DNA of 64,000 nt from Pedococcus sp. 5OH_020 (GCF_027812955.1 NZ_JAPYZV010000008.1:124001-188000), one strand, 5' to 3'; shown: positions 52,629-62,796, counted from the stretch's first letter. Translations and numbers: made by a program. Notes: a model not told the origin generated them from the sequence alone.

Positions 52629-54386
52629 TCAGGGGCGCTGAGGCGGCTCGCGCCGCGAGGTCTCCAACGCCGGCCGCGACTCCACTGGCCCGGGGGCGGA
52701 CTCGATGGACTCGTGACCGTGGCCGTCGTGGTGCGCCGCCGCGAGGTCCGCGGGGCTGGCCGGCTCCACGCGGTCGTCGAAGTAGAACCTGGACAGTCGT
52801 GCCCTCACCTTGTCCTTGCGGGCGGTGGGAGAGGCTACGCCGTGCTCGTCCGTCCCGCTCTGCAGCTGCAGAGGCTCGTGCGCCTCGTGCTGGACCAGGG
52901 TCCACCGGGTGAACTCGTCCAGCGGTTCGTGCTGCTCGAAGAAGCGGCCGTCGGCGGTGCGGACGATGCGTCCGGTCTCGCGGCCGTGCAGGACGAGGTC
53001 CCTGTCCTTGCGCTGGAGCGACAGGCAGATCCTCTTCGTGACCCAGAACGCGATGGGAGGTGCGACGAAGAACGCCGCGCGGAGCACGTGTGTGATGTCG
53101 TTGATGGACAGGTGCAGCTTGATGGCCATGATGTCGTTGCCGGCGGCGAACATCAGGACCCCATACATCGTCAGGGCGGCGACGCCGAGCCCGGTGCGCG
53201 TGGGGTTGTTTCGCGGCCGGTCCAGGAGGTGGTGCTCACGCGTGTCGCCCGTGACCCAGCGCTCGAGGAAGGGGTAGGCGGCCATCAGCCCGTACATCAC
53301 GGGGATGAGGAGGATGGCCCCGATCATGACGTTGAACGAGAAGGTGAAGCCGAAGGCGGTGAACTCGAGCCAGCCGGGCAGCAGGCGCAGGGCCCCGTCG
53401 GCGAAGCCCATGTACCAGTCGGGCTGGGACCCGGCGGTCACCGGCGAGGGGTCGTACGGTCCGTAGGCCCAGATGGGGTTGATGGTGACCAGCGCGGAGA
53501 TCAGCGCGACGACCCCGAAGACGATGAAGAAGAAGCCACCCGCCTTCGCGGCGTACACCGGCATGACCGGGAAGCCCACGACGTTGTCGTTGGTGCGCCC
53601 CGGACCGGGGTACTGGGTGTGCTTCTGGATGAAGACGAGCCCGATGTGGACGGTGAACAGGCCCACCAGGATGGCGGGCAGGAGCAGCACGTGCACGGAG
53701 TACAGGCGGGGGATGATCGACTCGCCCGGGAACGGACCGTTGAAGACGAAGTACGAGAGGTACGAGCCCAGGACGGGGACGGAGCGCATGAAGCCCTCGG
53801 CTGCGCGCAGCCCCGTCCCGGAGAGGAGGTCGTCGGGCAGCGAGTAGCCGGCGAACCCCTCGATGAGAGACAGCATCGAGAGGACCGTCCCGATGACCCA
53901 GTTGATCTCCCGCGGCTTGCGGAAGGCGCCGGTGAAGAAGACGCGCAACATGTGCACGGACAGCGCGACGATGAACATCAGCGCGGCCCAGTGGTGGATC
54001 TGCCGGATCAGAAGGCCACCACGGATGTCGAAGGAGATGTCCACCGTCGAGCGGTAGGCCTCCGACATCGTCACGCCGCGCAGGGGCAGGTAGGAGCCGT
54101 CGTAGACCACCTGGCCAGCACTCGGCACGAACCAGAAGGTGAGGAACGTGCCGGAGAGCAGGCAGATGATCATCGAGTACATGGCGACTTCGCCGAGCAT
54201 GAAGGACCAGTGGTCGGGGAAGACCTTCTTCATGAGGTACCCCACGGGCTTGGCGGCGCCGGTCCGGTCGTCCAGCCAGCCGGCGACGCCGCCGACGGCC
54301 TTCAGGCCACCACTGGGCGAGCTCTTCGGGGCCTGGTCGTCGGCGCGCAGGCGGTCGGCGCCCGACGCGGTGTGGGTGGTGCTCAT
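52629..54386 (-). CDS. qcrB: Cytochrome b subunit of the bc1 complex
   Basis: 585 residues. The N-terminal cytochrome-b helices carry the four haem His residues in 'IRQIHHWAALMFIVALSVHMLR' (first part) and later 'HVLLLPAILVGLFTVHIGL'. The Qo motif PEWY is replaced by 'QPDWYMGFADGALRL', the actinobacterial form. A long C-terminal extension (about 430–585) is cytosolic and typical of Actinobacteria. It overlaps qcrA by 4 nt. It oxidises menaquinol and passes electrons to QcrC and CtaC. Confidence 0.96.
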   Translation of the reverse strand: MSTTHTASGADRLRADDQAPKSSPSGGLKAVGGVAGWLDDRTGAAKPVGYLMKKVFPDHWSFMLGEVAMYSMIICLLSGTFLTFWFVPSAGQVVYDGSYLPLRGVTMSEAYRSTVDISFDIRGGLLIRQIHHWAALMFIVALSVHMLRVFFTGAFRKPREINWVIGTVLSMLSLIEGFAGYSLPDDLLSGTGLRAAEGFMRSVPVLGSYLSYFVFNGPFPGESIIPRLYSVHVLLLPAILVGLFTVHIGLVFIQKHTQYPGPGRTNDNVVGFPVMPVYAAKAGGFFFIVFGVVALISALVTINPIWAYGPYDPSPVTAGSQPDWYMGFADGALRLLPGWLEFTAFGFTFSFNVMIGAILLIPVMYGLMAAYPFLERWVTGDTREHHLLDRPRNNPTRTGLGVAALTMYGVLMFAAGNDIMAIKLHLSINDITHVLRAAFFVAPPIAFWVTKRICLSLQRKDRDLVLHGRETGRIVRTADGRFFEQHEPLDEFTRWTLVQHEAHEPLQLQSGTDEHGVASPTARKDKVRARLSRFYFDDRVEPASPADLAAAHHDGHGHESIESAPGPVESRPALETSRREPPQRP

Positions 54387-55477
54387 GCGTGTCCACGCTC
54401 CCAGAAGCTCGGGCCGACCGCCTCGCGGAAGGGAGCGTCGGCCACCAGGTAACCCTCGGAATCAACGGTGATCTTGAGCTGGGGCAACGGCCGCTTGGCC
54501 GGGCCGAAGATCACCTTGCAGTCCTGCGTCACGTCGAACGTCGACTGGTGGCAGGGACACAGCAGGTGGTGCGTCTGCTGCTCGTACAGACCCACGGGGC
54601 AGCCCACGTGGGTACAGATCTTGGAGTAGGCCACGATCCCGTCGTGGCCCCAGTCGCGCTCCTTCGCCGGCTTGATGTCCTCCGGGTCCAGGCGCATGAG
54701 CAGTACGGCGGCCTTGGCCTTGTCCTCGAGAACGTGCTGGGAGTCCTTGATCGACTCGGGGAGCACGTGGAACACGGAGCCGATGGTCACCTGGTCGGCG
54801 CGGATGGGGGTGCGCTCGGGGTCGCGGACCAGCCGGTCGCCCTTCTTCCACATCGTGCGTGACAGCTGGTCCTTGGGAAGGGGTCCCAGACCGCCGAGCA
54901 GCGGCAGCAGCAAGGCCAACGGTGGCAGCGCCAACGCGCCCAGCAGGGAGAACTTGATGAGCGGACGACGGCCCAGCTGGGCAGCGGTGCCACCCTCGGT
55001 CAGGTTGGTGACGACGCGTTCGCGGTCGGCGTCGGAGGCGCGCTGCGGGTGCCGCATCTCGACCGACTCGGTGTCGGGCATCAGGGTCTTCGCCCAGTGC
55101 ACCGCGCCGACGCCGACGCCGAGAAGCGCGATCGCGAGCAGGACCCCGAGCACGACGTTGTAGAGGTTGGCCTCCCCTATCCCGGGGATGAAGGCGGTGT
55201 GCTTGGAGTCGATGGCGAAGTACGCCACGATGAAGACGATCGTGGCGAGGCTCGAGAGTCCGAAGAGCGTCGCGACCTGCTTCTCGGCACGCTTGGCCGC
55301 CCTCTCGTCAAGGTCCGCCATCCGAGGCACGTGCGGCGCTAGGCCGGGGTTCTCGAAGCGCTCCGGCAGGCGTCCGCTGCCCTGCACGTGTCCCTGGTCG
55401 AGCCGCACCGCCGTGGTGCCGTAGCCGGCAGACGTCGTGTGGCGGACCTCGCCGCGCGGCGCGTCGTGTTCGCTCAT
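54383..55477 (-). CDS. qcrA: Rieske iron-sulfur subunit of the bc1 complex
   Basis: 364 residues. Three N-terminal helices (about 70–95, 105–130 and 172–195), as in other actinobacterial QcrA proteins, then the Rieske domain with 'CTHVGCPVGLYE' and 'CPCHQSTFDVTQ' (two Cys, two His for the [2Fe-2S] cluster plus the disulfide Cys pair). 85 bp follow qcrC and 4 nt overlap qcrB. An ATG start has the operon's shared transcription. Confidence 0.96.
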   Translation of the reverse strand: MSEHDAPRGEVRHTTSAGYGTTAVRLDQGHVQGSGRLPERFENPGLAPHVPRMADLDERAAKRAEKQVATLFGLSSLATIVFIVAYFAIDSKHTAFIPGIGEANLYNVVLGVLLAIALLGVGVGAVHWAKTLMPDTESVEMRHPQRASDADRERVVTNLTEGGTAAQLGRRPLIKFSLLGALALPPLALLLPLLGGLGPLPKDQLSRTMWKKGDRLVRDPERTPIRADQVTIGSVFHVLPESIKDSQHVLEDKAKAAVLLMRLDPEDIKPAKERDWGHDGIVAYSKICTHVGCPVGLYEQQTHHLLCPCHQSTFDVTQDCKVIFGPAKRPLPQLKITVDSEGYLVADAPFREAVGPSFWERGHA

Positions 55478-55562
55478 CGTGTCGTCGGTCCTGTCCAGTC
55501 GCGGGAGTCAGTTCCATGGTGATGCACCAGCCAGGCGCCGGCGAGTCGCCGTGACCAAGTCG

Positions 55563-56342
55563 TCATGCGGCCTTCCTCCCCAGCCACACCGCGAACGCGA
55601 CCATCAGACCGAGGCCGAACACCCAGGCGAACAGGCCCTCGGAGACCGGCCCGAGGTTCCCGAGGTTCATGCCCCCGACGTTCTCCTCCTTGTCGATCGC
55701 GTGGAGGTAGCTGATGATGTCGTTCTTCGACTGGGGCGAGATGTTGGCGTCGTTGAAGACCGGCATGGACTGCGGCCCAGTCACCATCGCCTCGTAGATG
55801 TGCTTTCCCTGAACATTGCGCAGGCTTGGCGCGTACTTCCCGCGGGTCAGGGCGCCGCCGGATCCGGCGAAGTTGTGGCACATCGCGCAGTTCACCCGGA
55901 ACAGCTCGCCACCCTTGGCAACGTCACCGTCACCCTTGGTGTACTGGGCGTCCGGGATCGGCGGGCCGGGTGCCAGCGACGCGACGTACGCCGCCAGCGC
56001 CGAGATCTCCGGCTGCCTGAACCGCACCTTGGCCTTGGGCGCCTGGACGTCCGGCTTGGCCAGCGGCATCCGGCCCGTGCCCACCTGGAAGTCGACCGAG
56101 GCGGCACCGACACCCGCCAGGCTGGGGCCGACATTGGTCCCCTGCGCCTGCAGGCCGTGGCAGGTCGAGCAGTTCGCGAGGAAGAGCTTCTTGCCTTCTT
56201 CGACCTGGCTGGCCGCGGCGGGGGAGGCGTCGGCCTGCTTGGGCGCGAAGGTGGAGTAGGCGACCCCGGTCAGGACCAGGCCCAGGAGGAGGAGCAGGGC
56301 GATCGCCGCGGGATGGCGTCGACGGGCGGCCAAGGCGTTCAC
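55563..56342 (-). CDS. qcrC: Di-haem cytochrome c subunit of the bc1 complex
   Basis: 259 residues. A signal anchor (about 10–30) is followed by two cytochrome c domains with 'CSTCHG' and 'CAMCHN' haem sites and distal Met residues ('TGRMPLAKP', 'QSMPVF'), then a C-terminal membrane helix (about 232–255). The di-haem subunit replaces a soluble cytochrome c and wires bc1 straight to the oxidase. GTG 56342 is 7 nt after GAGGA. Confidence 0.96.
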   Translation of the reverse strand: MNALAARRRHPAAIALLLLLGLVLTGVAYSTFAPKQADASPAAASQVEEGKKLFLANCSTCHGLQAQGTNVGPSLAGVGAASVDFQVGTGRMPLAKPDVQAPKAKVRFRQPEISALAAYVASLAPGPPIPDAQYTKGDGDVAKGGELFRVNCAMCHNFAGSGGALTRGKYAPSLRNVQGKHIYEAMVTGPQSMPVFNDANISPQSKNDIISYLHAIDKEENVGGMNLGNLGPVSEGLFAWVFGLGLMVAFAVWLGRKAA

Positions 56343-56394
56343 AGTGCGGTCCTCATCATGGGGGCTGAAGCTGCGGACAGGGGCGGGTTGGCGG

Positions 56395-57078
56395 TCACTG
56401 GAGCAGGTAGATCGTGGCGAAGAGGGCGATCCAGACGACGTCGACGAAGTGCCAGTAGTACGACGTGACCACGGCACCGGCGGCCTGCGCGTGGCTGTAG
56501 TGCCGGGTCGTGAAGGTGCGCCCGATGATGAGCAGGAAGGCGAGCAGCCCGCCGGTCACGTGAAGAGCGTGGAACCCGGTGGTCAGGTAGAAGACGGAGC
56601 CGTAGGCGTTCGAGGACAGCGTGATGTTCTCGTGAACCAGCTCGGAGTACTCGAGCACCTGGCCGGACACGAAGATGGCCCCGAAGAGGTACGTCAGGAC
56701 GTACCACTCCCGCATGCCCCACCCCTTCGGGGAGAGCAGTCGGCCGTCGCCGCGGTGCGCCTTGCCGTGCTCGGCCGCATGGACGCCGAGCTGGCACCAT
56801 ACGGACGACACCACGAGGACGATCGTGTTCGCGGTCGCGTACGGCACGTTGAGAACGGACGTCTTCTCCTGCCACAGCTCCGGTGACACGGACCGGATGG
56901 TGAAGTACATGGCGAACAGGCCCGCGAAGAACATCAGCTCGCTGGCCAGCCACACGATGGTGCCCACCGACACCATGTTGGGCCGGGACACGGGCCCGTG
57001 ACCGGGGATGCTCCCGGTTGAGCGGGGGGGTTCGGAGGTCACCGCGGATGCTGTCGCCACAGGCGCCATTATTGCCAC
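56395..57078 (-). CDS. ctaE: Cytochrome c oxidase subunit III
   Basis: 227 residues, five helices. '[18 protein letters not shown]' and '[21 protein letters not shown]' are conserved subunit III stretches, ending '[20 protein letters not shown]'. It heads the ctaE-qcrC-qcrA-qcrB operon. Start GTG 57078, or ATG 57069; AGGGGA lies 3 nt before the former. Confidence 0.95.
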   Translation of the reverse strand: MAIMAPVATASAVTSEPPRSTGSIPGHGPVSRPNMVSVGTIVWLASELMFFAGLFAMYFTIRSVSPELWQEKTSVLNVPYATANTIVLVVSSVWCQLGVHAAEHGKAHRGDGRLLSPKGWGMREWYVLTYLFGAIFVSGQVLEYSELVHENITLSSNAYGSVFYLTTGFHALHVTGGLLAFLLIIGRTFTTRHYSHAQAAGAVVTSYYWHFVDVVWIALFATIYLLQ

Positions 57079-57142
57079 ATTCCCCTATCGGCACACCGTC
57101 GACCCCCCGACGGGTCCGCGGCCCCCTGGAAAGCCGCACGGG

Positions 57143-57148
57143 TAGCAT
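57143..57148 (+). promoter_or_regulatory. -10 box (TAGCAT) of the receiver-like gene and trpD
   Basis: TAGCAT ends 7 nt before ATG 57156; leaderless, divergent from ctaE. Confidence 0.55.
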
Positions 57149-57155
57149 CTGCGGC

Positions 57156-57608
57156 ATGACCGCTTCGCACGCGACGGCCGCCGACGGCGCTGCCACCTCA
57201 GGCTCTCCGGTACGCCAGATCTCGGTGCTGCTCTACAGCGACGACCGGACGACCCGGGACACCGTCCGGGTCACCGTGGGCCGTCGCCCAGCGCGGGATG
57301 TGGAGGTGGCCTCCTGGCGTGAGTGCGCAACGGCGCCGGCCGTCATCGAGGCGGTCGAGTCCGCCTCGTTCGACGTGCTCATCCTCGATGGCGAGGCGTC
57401 GCCCACAGGCGGCCTGGGGCTCTGCCGCCAGCTCAAGAACGAGATCTTCAACTGCCCGCCGGTGCTCGTCCTGATCGGACGTCCTCAGGACGGCTGGCTG
57501 GCCACCTGGTCGCTGGCGGACCTGGTGGTGCCTCACCCGCTCGACCCCATCTCGCTGGCCTCCGCCGTGGCCGAGCTGGGTCGTCGCGGGCGCCCGACCG
57601 CATCGTGA
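57156..57608 (+). CDS. Receiver-like domain protein, 150 aa
   Basis: A lone CheY-like fold: '[21 protein letters not shown]' (first strand and acidic pair), '[22 protein letters not shown]' (the Asp at the end of strand 3 in the phospho-acceptor place), '[15 protein letters not shown]' and '[18 protein letters not shown]' (Lys of the receiver signature replaced by His/Pro). Without the Lys it may be a non-phosphorylated signalling module. No kinase is nearby. Its TGA overlaps the trpD GTG by 4 nt. Confidence 0.75.
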   Translation: MTASHATAADGAATSGSPVRQISVLLYSDDRTTRDTVRVTVGRRPARDVEVASWRECATAPAVIEAVESASFDVLILDGEASPTGGLGLCRQLKNEIFNCPPVLVLIGRPQDGWLATWSLADLVVPHPLDPISLASAVAELGRRGRPTAS

Positions 57609-58675
57609 CCGCCGAGGCGGCCCAGGCCTCGGCCGAGCACACCTGGCCGGACCTGCTCACCGCCCTCCTTCAGGGGCAGCACCTCACCGTGCAGCAGGCC
57701 TCCTGGGCGATGAACGAGGTGATGAGCGGAGAGGCGTCACCGGTTCAGCTGGCCGGCTTCCTCGTGGCCCTGCGCGCCAAGGGGGAGACCGTGGACGAGC
57801 TGCGCGGGCTCGCGGACGTCATGCTGGCTCACGCGAACCGCATCGACGTACCGGGGGTGAGCCTCGACATCGTCGGCACGGGGGGCGACCGGCTGCACAC
57901 GGTGAACATCTCGACGATGGCCTCCATCGTCATCGCGGCCAGTGGCATCCGGGTGGTCAAGCACGGCAACCGCGCCGCCTCGTCGTCCTCCGGCTCCGCG
58001 GACGTGCTGGAGGCGCTGGGAGTCGACCTGGGACTGCCCCCGCAGCGGGTGGCAGACGTGGCGCAGGAGGCAGGAATCACCTTCTGCTTCGCGCAGGCCT
58101 TCCACCCGGCGATGCGGCACGCCGCGGTAGCCCGCAGTGGCCTGGGCGTCGGGACCACCTTCAACGTCCTCGGTCCGCTGACGAACCCGGCCCAGCCGAC
58201 GTACGCCGCGGTCGGCGTGGCGGACGCTCGCATGGCCCCCCTCATGGCAGGGGTGTTCGCCGGTCGCGGCAAGGACGCAGCCGTGTTCCGCGGTGACGAC
58301 GGTCTGGACGAGCTCACCCTGAGCACCACGTCCACGGTGTGGTGGGTCCGCGGCGGCGCCGTGACGCAGCGCAGCCTCGACCCACGGGAGGTCGGGCTGG
58401 AACGCCAGCCCCTGGCGGCTCTGCGCGGCGCCGACGCGGCACACAACGCCCAGGTCGCCCGGGATCTCTTCGCGGGTGCGCAGGGAGCCGTCCGTGACGC
58501 GGTGGTGCTCAACGCCGGACTGGCGCTCGCTCTCACGGAGCAGGACCGGGGCCCCTCTCAGGAGGACTTCGTCGCGGGCGTCCGGGCCGGGATGGACCGT
58601 GCGGAGCAGGCCCTGGACTCCGGCGCCGCAAGCCGTCGGCTCGACGAGTGGGCCGAGGCCACGCGCCACGCGTAG
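57605..58675 (+). CDS. trpD: Anthranilate phosphoribosyltransferase
   Basis: 356 residues. Joins anthranilate and PRPP in tryptophan synthesis. PRPP-binding '[17 protein letters not shown]' and '[21 protein letters not shown]', then '[12 protein letters not shown]'. It starts with GTG overlapping the previous stop. It is separate from other trp genes, as Rv2192c is in M. tuberculosis, where it also lies next to ctaE. Confidence 0.95.
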   Translation: MTAEAAQASAEHTWPDLLTALLQGQHLTVQQASWAMNEVMSGEASPVQLAGFLVALRAKGETVDELRGLADVMLAHANRIDVPGVSLDIVGTGGDRLHTVNISTMASIVIAASGIRVVKHGNRAASSSSGSADVLEALGVDLGLPPQRVADVAQEAGITFCFAQAFHPAMRHAAVARSGLGVGTTFNVLGPLTNPAQPTYAAVGVADARMAPLMAGVFAGRGKDAAVFRGDDGLDELTLSTTSTVWWVRGGAVTQRSLDPREVGLERQPLAALRGADAAHNAQVARDLFAGAQGAVRDAVVLNAGLALALTEQDRGPSQEDFVAGVRAGMDRAEQALDSGAASRRLDEWAEATRHA

Positions 58676-58702
58676 GTCCGACCCGCGACGCCCTGCTGCT
58701 CG

Positions 58703-60079
58703 TCAGCCAGTCCGCCCGGCCACCCGAAGGACGGCCTCGACGGACCGGTCCACGTCGGCCTCCGTCGTCGACCAGCCGGACACGGAGATCCGCATCAGCC
58801 GGCGGCCCCGCCACGTCGTGCCGCCCAGCCAGCAGGTCCCTTCGCGCTGGACCGCCTCCACCACAGCATCGTTCCGTTCGTCGTCCCCGAAGCTCGCCAG
58901 CACCTGGTTCAGCACCACCTCGTTGACCACCTCCGCGCCCCCGGCCGCCAGGCCGTCGGCGAACCTGCGTGCCAAGGTGCAGGACCGCTCCACGAGGTCT
59001 GCGACGCCTTGCCGCCCGAGCTCACGCAGCGCGGCCCAGACGGTGAACCCGCGCGCGCGCCGGGACGACTCCGGGACGAGGTCACCGAGAACCGGCTGGG
59101 GGCGTTCCTGTCCCGTCAGGTATGCGGCGGTGTAGTGCAGCGCGTCGGCGTGGACCTGGGGCCGGGAGCAGATGGCGAAACCGACGTCGTACGGCACGTT
59201 GAGCCACTTGTGGCCGTCGACGGACCAGGAGTCGGCCAGGTCGAGTCCCGCCACCAGCGACGCGGTGGCCGGTGAGGCCGCCGCCCAGAGGCCGAACGCG
59301 CCGTCGACGTGGACCCAGGCACCGTGGTGGTGCGCCACCTCGCAGGCCGACAGCAGGTCGTCGCAGGCGCCGGTGTTGACGTTGCCCGCCTGCACACAGA
59401 CGATGGTCGGCCCGGCCCGCCCCGACGCCAGTACCGCGTCGAGCCGGCCTACGTCGATGGCACCGTCCGCCTTCGCCGCCACGGGTTCGAGGACTGCCGA
59501 GCCGAACCCCAGCAACCGCAGTGCCCTGTCGATGGTCGCGTGGCGCTCGGCCCCAGCCACGACTCGTACGACGGGGGCACCGCCAAGGCCGTCGCGCTCC
59601 ACGTCCCACCCCGCCTCCGCCAGAACGTGATGGCGCGCGGTGGCCAGGCAGGTGGTGTTGGCTCCCTGGGCTCCGGTGACGAAGCCCACGGAGCACCCGG
59701 GAGGCAGCCCCAGCACGCGCAGTAGCCATGAGGCCGCCACCTGCTCGGCGGCGGCCGCCGCCGGTGAAAGCACCGCGTTGAAGGCGCACTGGTCCCAGCC
59801 GACCGCAACCAGGTCCGCGGCGGTGGCCGCTGGCAGGGCGCCGCCGATGACGAACCCGAAGAACCGGGGGCCCGCCGTGGCCATGAGCCCAGGGGTGAAG
59901 CTGTCGACCAGTTCGCTGAGGACCTCGTCCGCGGGAGTCGGGTCGTCCCGCATCGTCCGGTCCAGACGGTGGAGCCACGTCATCGGCTCGGCTGCGTGGA
60001 CCGGTGCCTGCGGTAGGCCTTCCCGATGCTGCGCCGCGATCTCCGCCGCACGATGGAACAGCGCGCTGAGCTCCGTCAT
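58703..60079 (-). CDS. PLP-dependent decarboxylase / aspartate-aminotransferase-fold protein
   Basis: 458 residues of the group-II decarboxylase fold (glutamate/aromatic-amino-acid type). The PLP Lys is in 'SVDGHKWLNVPYDVGFAI'; 'GFVTGAQGANTTCLATARHH' and 'GAWVHVDGAFGLWAAAS' (Asp) hold the cofactor. 'TAGPRFFGFVIGGALPA' is the substrate side typical of the family. The substrate (Glu, aromatic or other amino acid) cannot be told. It is convergent with trpD. Confidence 0.9.
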   Translation of the reverse strand: MTELSALFHRAAEIAAQHREGLPQAPVHAAEPMTWLHRLDRTMRDDPTPADEVLSELVDSFTPGLMATAGPRFFGFVIGGALPAATAADLVAVGWDQCAFNAVLSPAAAAAEQVAASWLLRVLGLPPGCSVGFVTGAQGANTTCLATARHHVLAEAGWDVERDGLGGAPVVRVVAGAERHATIDRALRLLGFGSAVLEPVAAKADGAIDVGRLDAVLASGRAGPTIVCVQAGNVNTGACDDLLSACEVAHHHGAWVHVDGAFGLWAAASPATASLVAGLDLADSWSVDGHKWLNVPYDVGFAICSRPQVHADALHYTAAYLTGQERPQPVLGDLVPESSRRARGFTVWAALRELGRQGVADLVERSCTLARRFADGLAAGGAEVVNEVVLNQVLASFGDDERNDAVVEAVQREGTCWLGGTTWRGRRLMRISVSGWSTTEADVDRSVEAVLRVAGRTG

Positions 60080-60086
60080 GCCGGTG

Positions 60087-60092
60087 AACGTA
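60087..60092 (-). promoter_or_regulatory. -10 box (TACGTT) of the decarboxylase gene
   Basis: On the minus strand TACGTT ends 7 nt before ATG 60079. Confidence 0.45.
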
Positions 60093-60145
60093 GCGCTGCC
60101 CTCGCGCTTCCGCCTCCGTCGCGCGACGCACGGCAGCCGGGTGCC

Positions 60146-62650
60146 TCAGGTCATGGACGCGAGCCAGCTGAGGGCCTGCCGCGCGTCCGCCCGGCGCTGC
60201 TCGTACCTGGCACCGACGGCGAGGAGGACGATGCCGAGAGTCCCGAGGGTGAGGTACTGGGGCAGCTGCAGGGTCAGGGGGCCCAGTCGGGTCAGAGCGA
60301 CGATGACCGTGGCGACCGCGCCGACCACGACGGGCGCCTGCCAGCGGCGCGCCACGCCGGCGAGGAGTATGGCGACCGCAGTGGTGGCCGTGAGTACCGA
60401 CCTGACCGGCCCGGGGTCCGCCGCCGTCAGCAGTGCCGAGGGCAGCAGCGCCACGATAAGGCCCGGACCGAGGGTCCACCACGACACCTCTCGCAGCTGC
60501 CTGCGGGACCACCACCCGGCCGCCAGGAGGAACACCGCCAGCGGCAGTGTGTACGCCTCCGGGGTGTCCACACCGGCGTGGGCGCTCTCGACCCACGAGC
60601 CGGCGGTGAGGAAGAGAACGCCCACGATGACGGCCCGGCGGCGGGCCGGCAGCGCGGCGTACATCACCGCGAGCACCCCGTACGCGGCGCAGCACCCTGC
60701 CGCGGCGTGCGGCCACTCCCGCCCCACGGCGGTGGCCACCGCGTCGAGGGCCACTACCAGCGCTGCCACCGCAAGGACGACCTCTTCCTCGGTGCGCCTG
60801 CGCCAGGCGGCCAAGGTGAGCATGACGACGGGCAGAGCGGCCAGGAGACCCCAGCGCACCTGCGCAGAGGCAGGCTCGCCGACCAGCCACGTTGCCCACG
60901 TGCCGCTCGTGCACGCTGCGGCCGCCCACACAGCCCGCAGGCGGGGGCGCAGGACGGCCAGAGCGGCTCCGCTCGCTGTGATCGCCAGCAGAGCGGCGAG
61001 CTGCACCCAGGACGAGAGGCTCCCGGCGACCGCCACGCCGAGGGCGAGCAGCTGAGCCGTGCAGCCGACCCCGCCCACGGGACGCTCCTCGGCGGTTCGC
61101 GGGCGGGCCAGCGCGAAGAGCGTCAGTGCCAGACCCGTGGCGGTCAGGGCCAGGCTCTGGGCCGTCACGGAGACCATCGCTGCGGCGACCACCACGGCAC
61201 CCACCGTCGCTGTTGCTGCGGCGGCAGCAGCAGCCGCTCGCCACCCGGGCCGCAGCGCGGCGGCCGTCGTCGCGGTGAGGGCGCAGGAGAGCAGCACGAC
61301 CACGCAGGCGTACTGCTGCCCGTGGACGAAGGACACCAGGAGAAGGACGACGAGTCCCAGGAACGCCTGCAGCTCGAACCACTGCGACGCGACTCCGGTC
61401 CCCAAAGGCCGCAGACCGAGGAGCGCCACGGCGGTGAGTGCCGCCAGGACCGCCAGGACTGCCGTCCCGAACGCGCCGGCCTGGAGGCCCGAGCCGAGGA
61501 CGGCGGCGGGTAGCGACACGCTCGCGACCACAGCGACCACTCCGAGGGCGCGCCAGTCACCGCTGAAGGGCGCCCGCCGCCAGGCGGTGAGCACAGCGTG
61601 CGTGGACCCGTGGGTCACCACGCGTCCCCTCACGACCTCCCGTACGACGGTCGCCCCGGCTGCCGTGATGATCAGAAGCACCACCAGGCAGGCGAGGGCT
61701 GTGGCCTCAGGCCTGCCGTCCCCGTCAGGGCGGTAGGCGGCGAGCGCGCCGCCGAACGCGAGCAGGCCGGAGAGGGCGGTCCACAGGGCTGCGGGACCGG
61801 AGCAGGCTCGCCTCGTCAGGCCCCAGGTGCGGGGAAGCAGTACTCGGGCAGCCCCGAATACCGCTGCGCCCAGGAGCGCGAGGGTGGCCGCGGCTGCCGG
61901 CGAACTGTCCCCCAGGGACACCACCCCTGCCCAGCCGACGGAGGCCGAGGTCAGGGCGACCAGAGCGAAACCGGCAATGCGGTGGTCGCGCCGGTGAAGG
62001 GCTGCCAGAAGCAGGGCCACCAGCGCGCCGGATACGGCGGTGTAGACCCGGCCGTCGACCTGGTCGAGGGCGAACAACCCCAGGCGCCGGGCGGCCGCGG
62101 CGTCGAGCACCAGCAGACCTCCGCACACCAGGGCCAACGCTTCCGCGCTGCTCGGCAGGCGGCGGGAGGACAGCAGGAGCGCTGCCACCGCGGCCAGGGC
62201 GGTGAAGCCACCCATCAACAGGACCTGGCCGTAACGGCCGATCACGAACCAGGCGAAGGCCAGGGCGATGGACGATGCCACGAGCACGAGCAGGACCCCG
62301 ATGGCCAGCAACGTCTGCTGCGTGGTCCACGTCCGCAGCGGCACGGCTCCGGCGGGTGGCCGAGGCGCTGCGGGCGCACCGGGGACTCCCGGCACGCCGG
62401 GGAGTCCAGGGTCAGCGGGACGCTGGTCCCCGACCTGCCCGGAGGTCGTCACAGGGACCTGCGCGGGCGAACGTCCGCTCCGCAGGGCGGTCAAGAGCTC
62501 GACGCGCTCGGCCCGAAGCGTGGCCAGAGTTTGGTCGACATACCACAGGCGCGCGGCGACGGGGCCCGTGAGTGGGATCCGGCAGGCAGGGCAGCCGGAG
62601 GCGTAGGGCGGCAGAGGAGCCCCGCAGGAGGGGCAGGGAATGGGCGGCAT
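60146..62650 (-). CDS. Large polytopic membrane protein of the SCO7613 C-terminal type
   Basis: 834 residues. A zinc ribbon at the N terminus (Cys 6, 9, 20, 23) is followed by a short helical region and about 20 or more membrane helices. The hydrophobic part is very rich in Ala, Val and Leu with small polar gaps, as in the SCO7613-like/DUF2157 proteins of actinomycetes. Function is unknown. ATG start with GGGAGGA just upstream. Its GC-rich code gives long false frames on the other strand. Confidence 0.85.
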   Translation of the reverse strand: MPPIPCPSCGAPLPPYASGCPACRIPLTGPVAARLWYVDQTLATLRAERVELLTALRSGRSPAQVPVTTSGQVGDQRPADPGLPGVPGVPGAPAAPRPPAGAVPLRTWTTQQTLLAIGVLLVLVASSIALAFAWFVIGRYGQVLLMGGFTALAAVAALLLSSRRLPSSAEALALVCGGLLVLDAAAARRLGLFALDQVDGRVYTAVSGALVALLLAALHRRDHRIAGFALVALTSASVGWAGVVSLGDSSPAAAATLALLGAAVFGAARVLLPRTWGLTRRACSGPAALWTALSGLLAFGGALAAYRPDGDGRPEATALACLVVLLIITAAGATVVREVVRGRVVTHGSTHAVLTAWRRAPFSGDWRALGVVAVVASVSLPAAVLGSGLQAGAFGTAVLAVLAALTAVALLGLRPLGTGVASQWFELQAFLGLVVLLLVSFVHGQQYACVVVLLSCALTATTAAALRPGWRAAAAAAAATATVGAVVVAAAMVSVTAQSLALTATGLALTLFALARPRTAEERPVGGVGCTAQLLALGVAVAGSLSSWVQLAALLAITASGAALAVLRPRLRAVWAAAACTSGTWATWLVGEPASAQVRWGLLAALPVVMLTLAAWRRRTEEEVVLAVAALVVALDAVATAVGREWPHAAAGCCAAYGVLAVMYAALPARRRAVIVGVLFLTAGSWVESAHAGVDTPEAYTLPLAVFLLAAGWWSRRQLREVSWWTLGPGLIVALLPSALLTAADPGPVRSVLTATTAVAILLAGVARRWQAPVVVGAVATVIVALTRLGPLTLQLPQYLTLGTLGIVLLAVGARYEQRRADARQALSWLASMT

Positions 62651-62734
62651 CGGTCCTCCCGGACAGGAATGTGGTGCTGGTCAGGCGCTGCACCCAGTGT
62701 CCTGGTCGGACCTACCGCCCCGGATGAGGACTGG

Positions 62735-62786
62735 TACTCATCTCGGGCCTGTACTCATCTCGGGCCTGTAAGTCATCTCGGACCGG
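62735..62786. repeat. 17-bp tandem repeat upstream of the SCO7613-like gene
   Basis: TACTCATCTCGGGCCTG at 62735–62751 is repeated exactly at 62752–62768; a third, degenerate copy follows (TAAGTCATCTCGGACCGG). Confidence 0.75.
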
Positions 62787-62796
62787 CGGTCAGACC

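Noticed and set aside
59082-61382. Long minus-strand frame of 766 codons over the decarboxylase and SCO7613-like genes
   Set aside because: Arg/Gly-rich shadow overlapping two real genes on the same strand.
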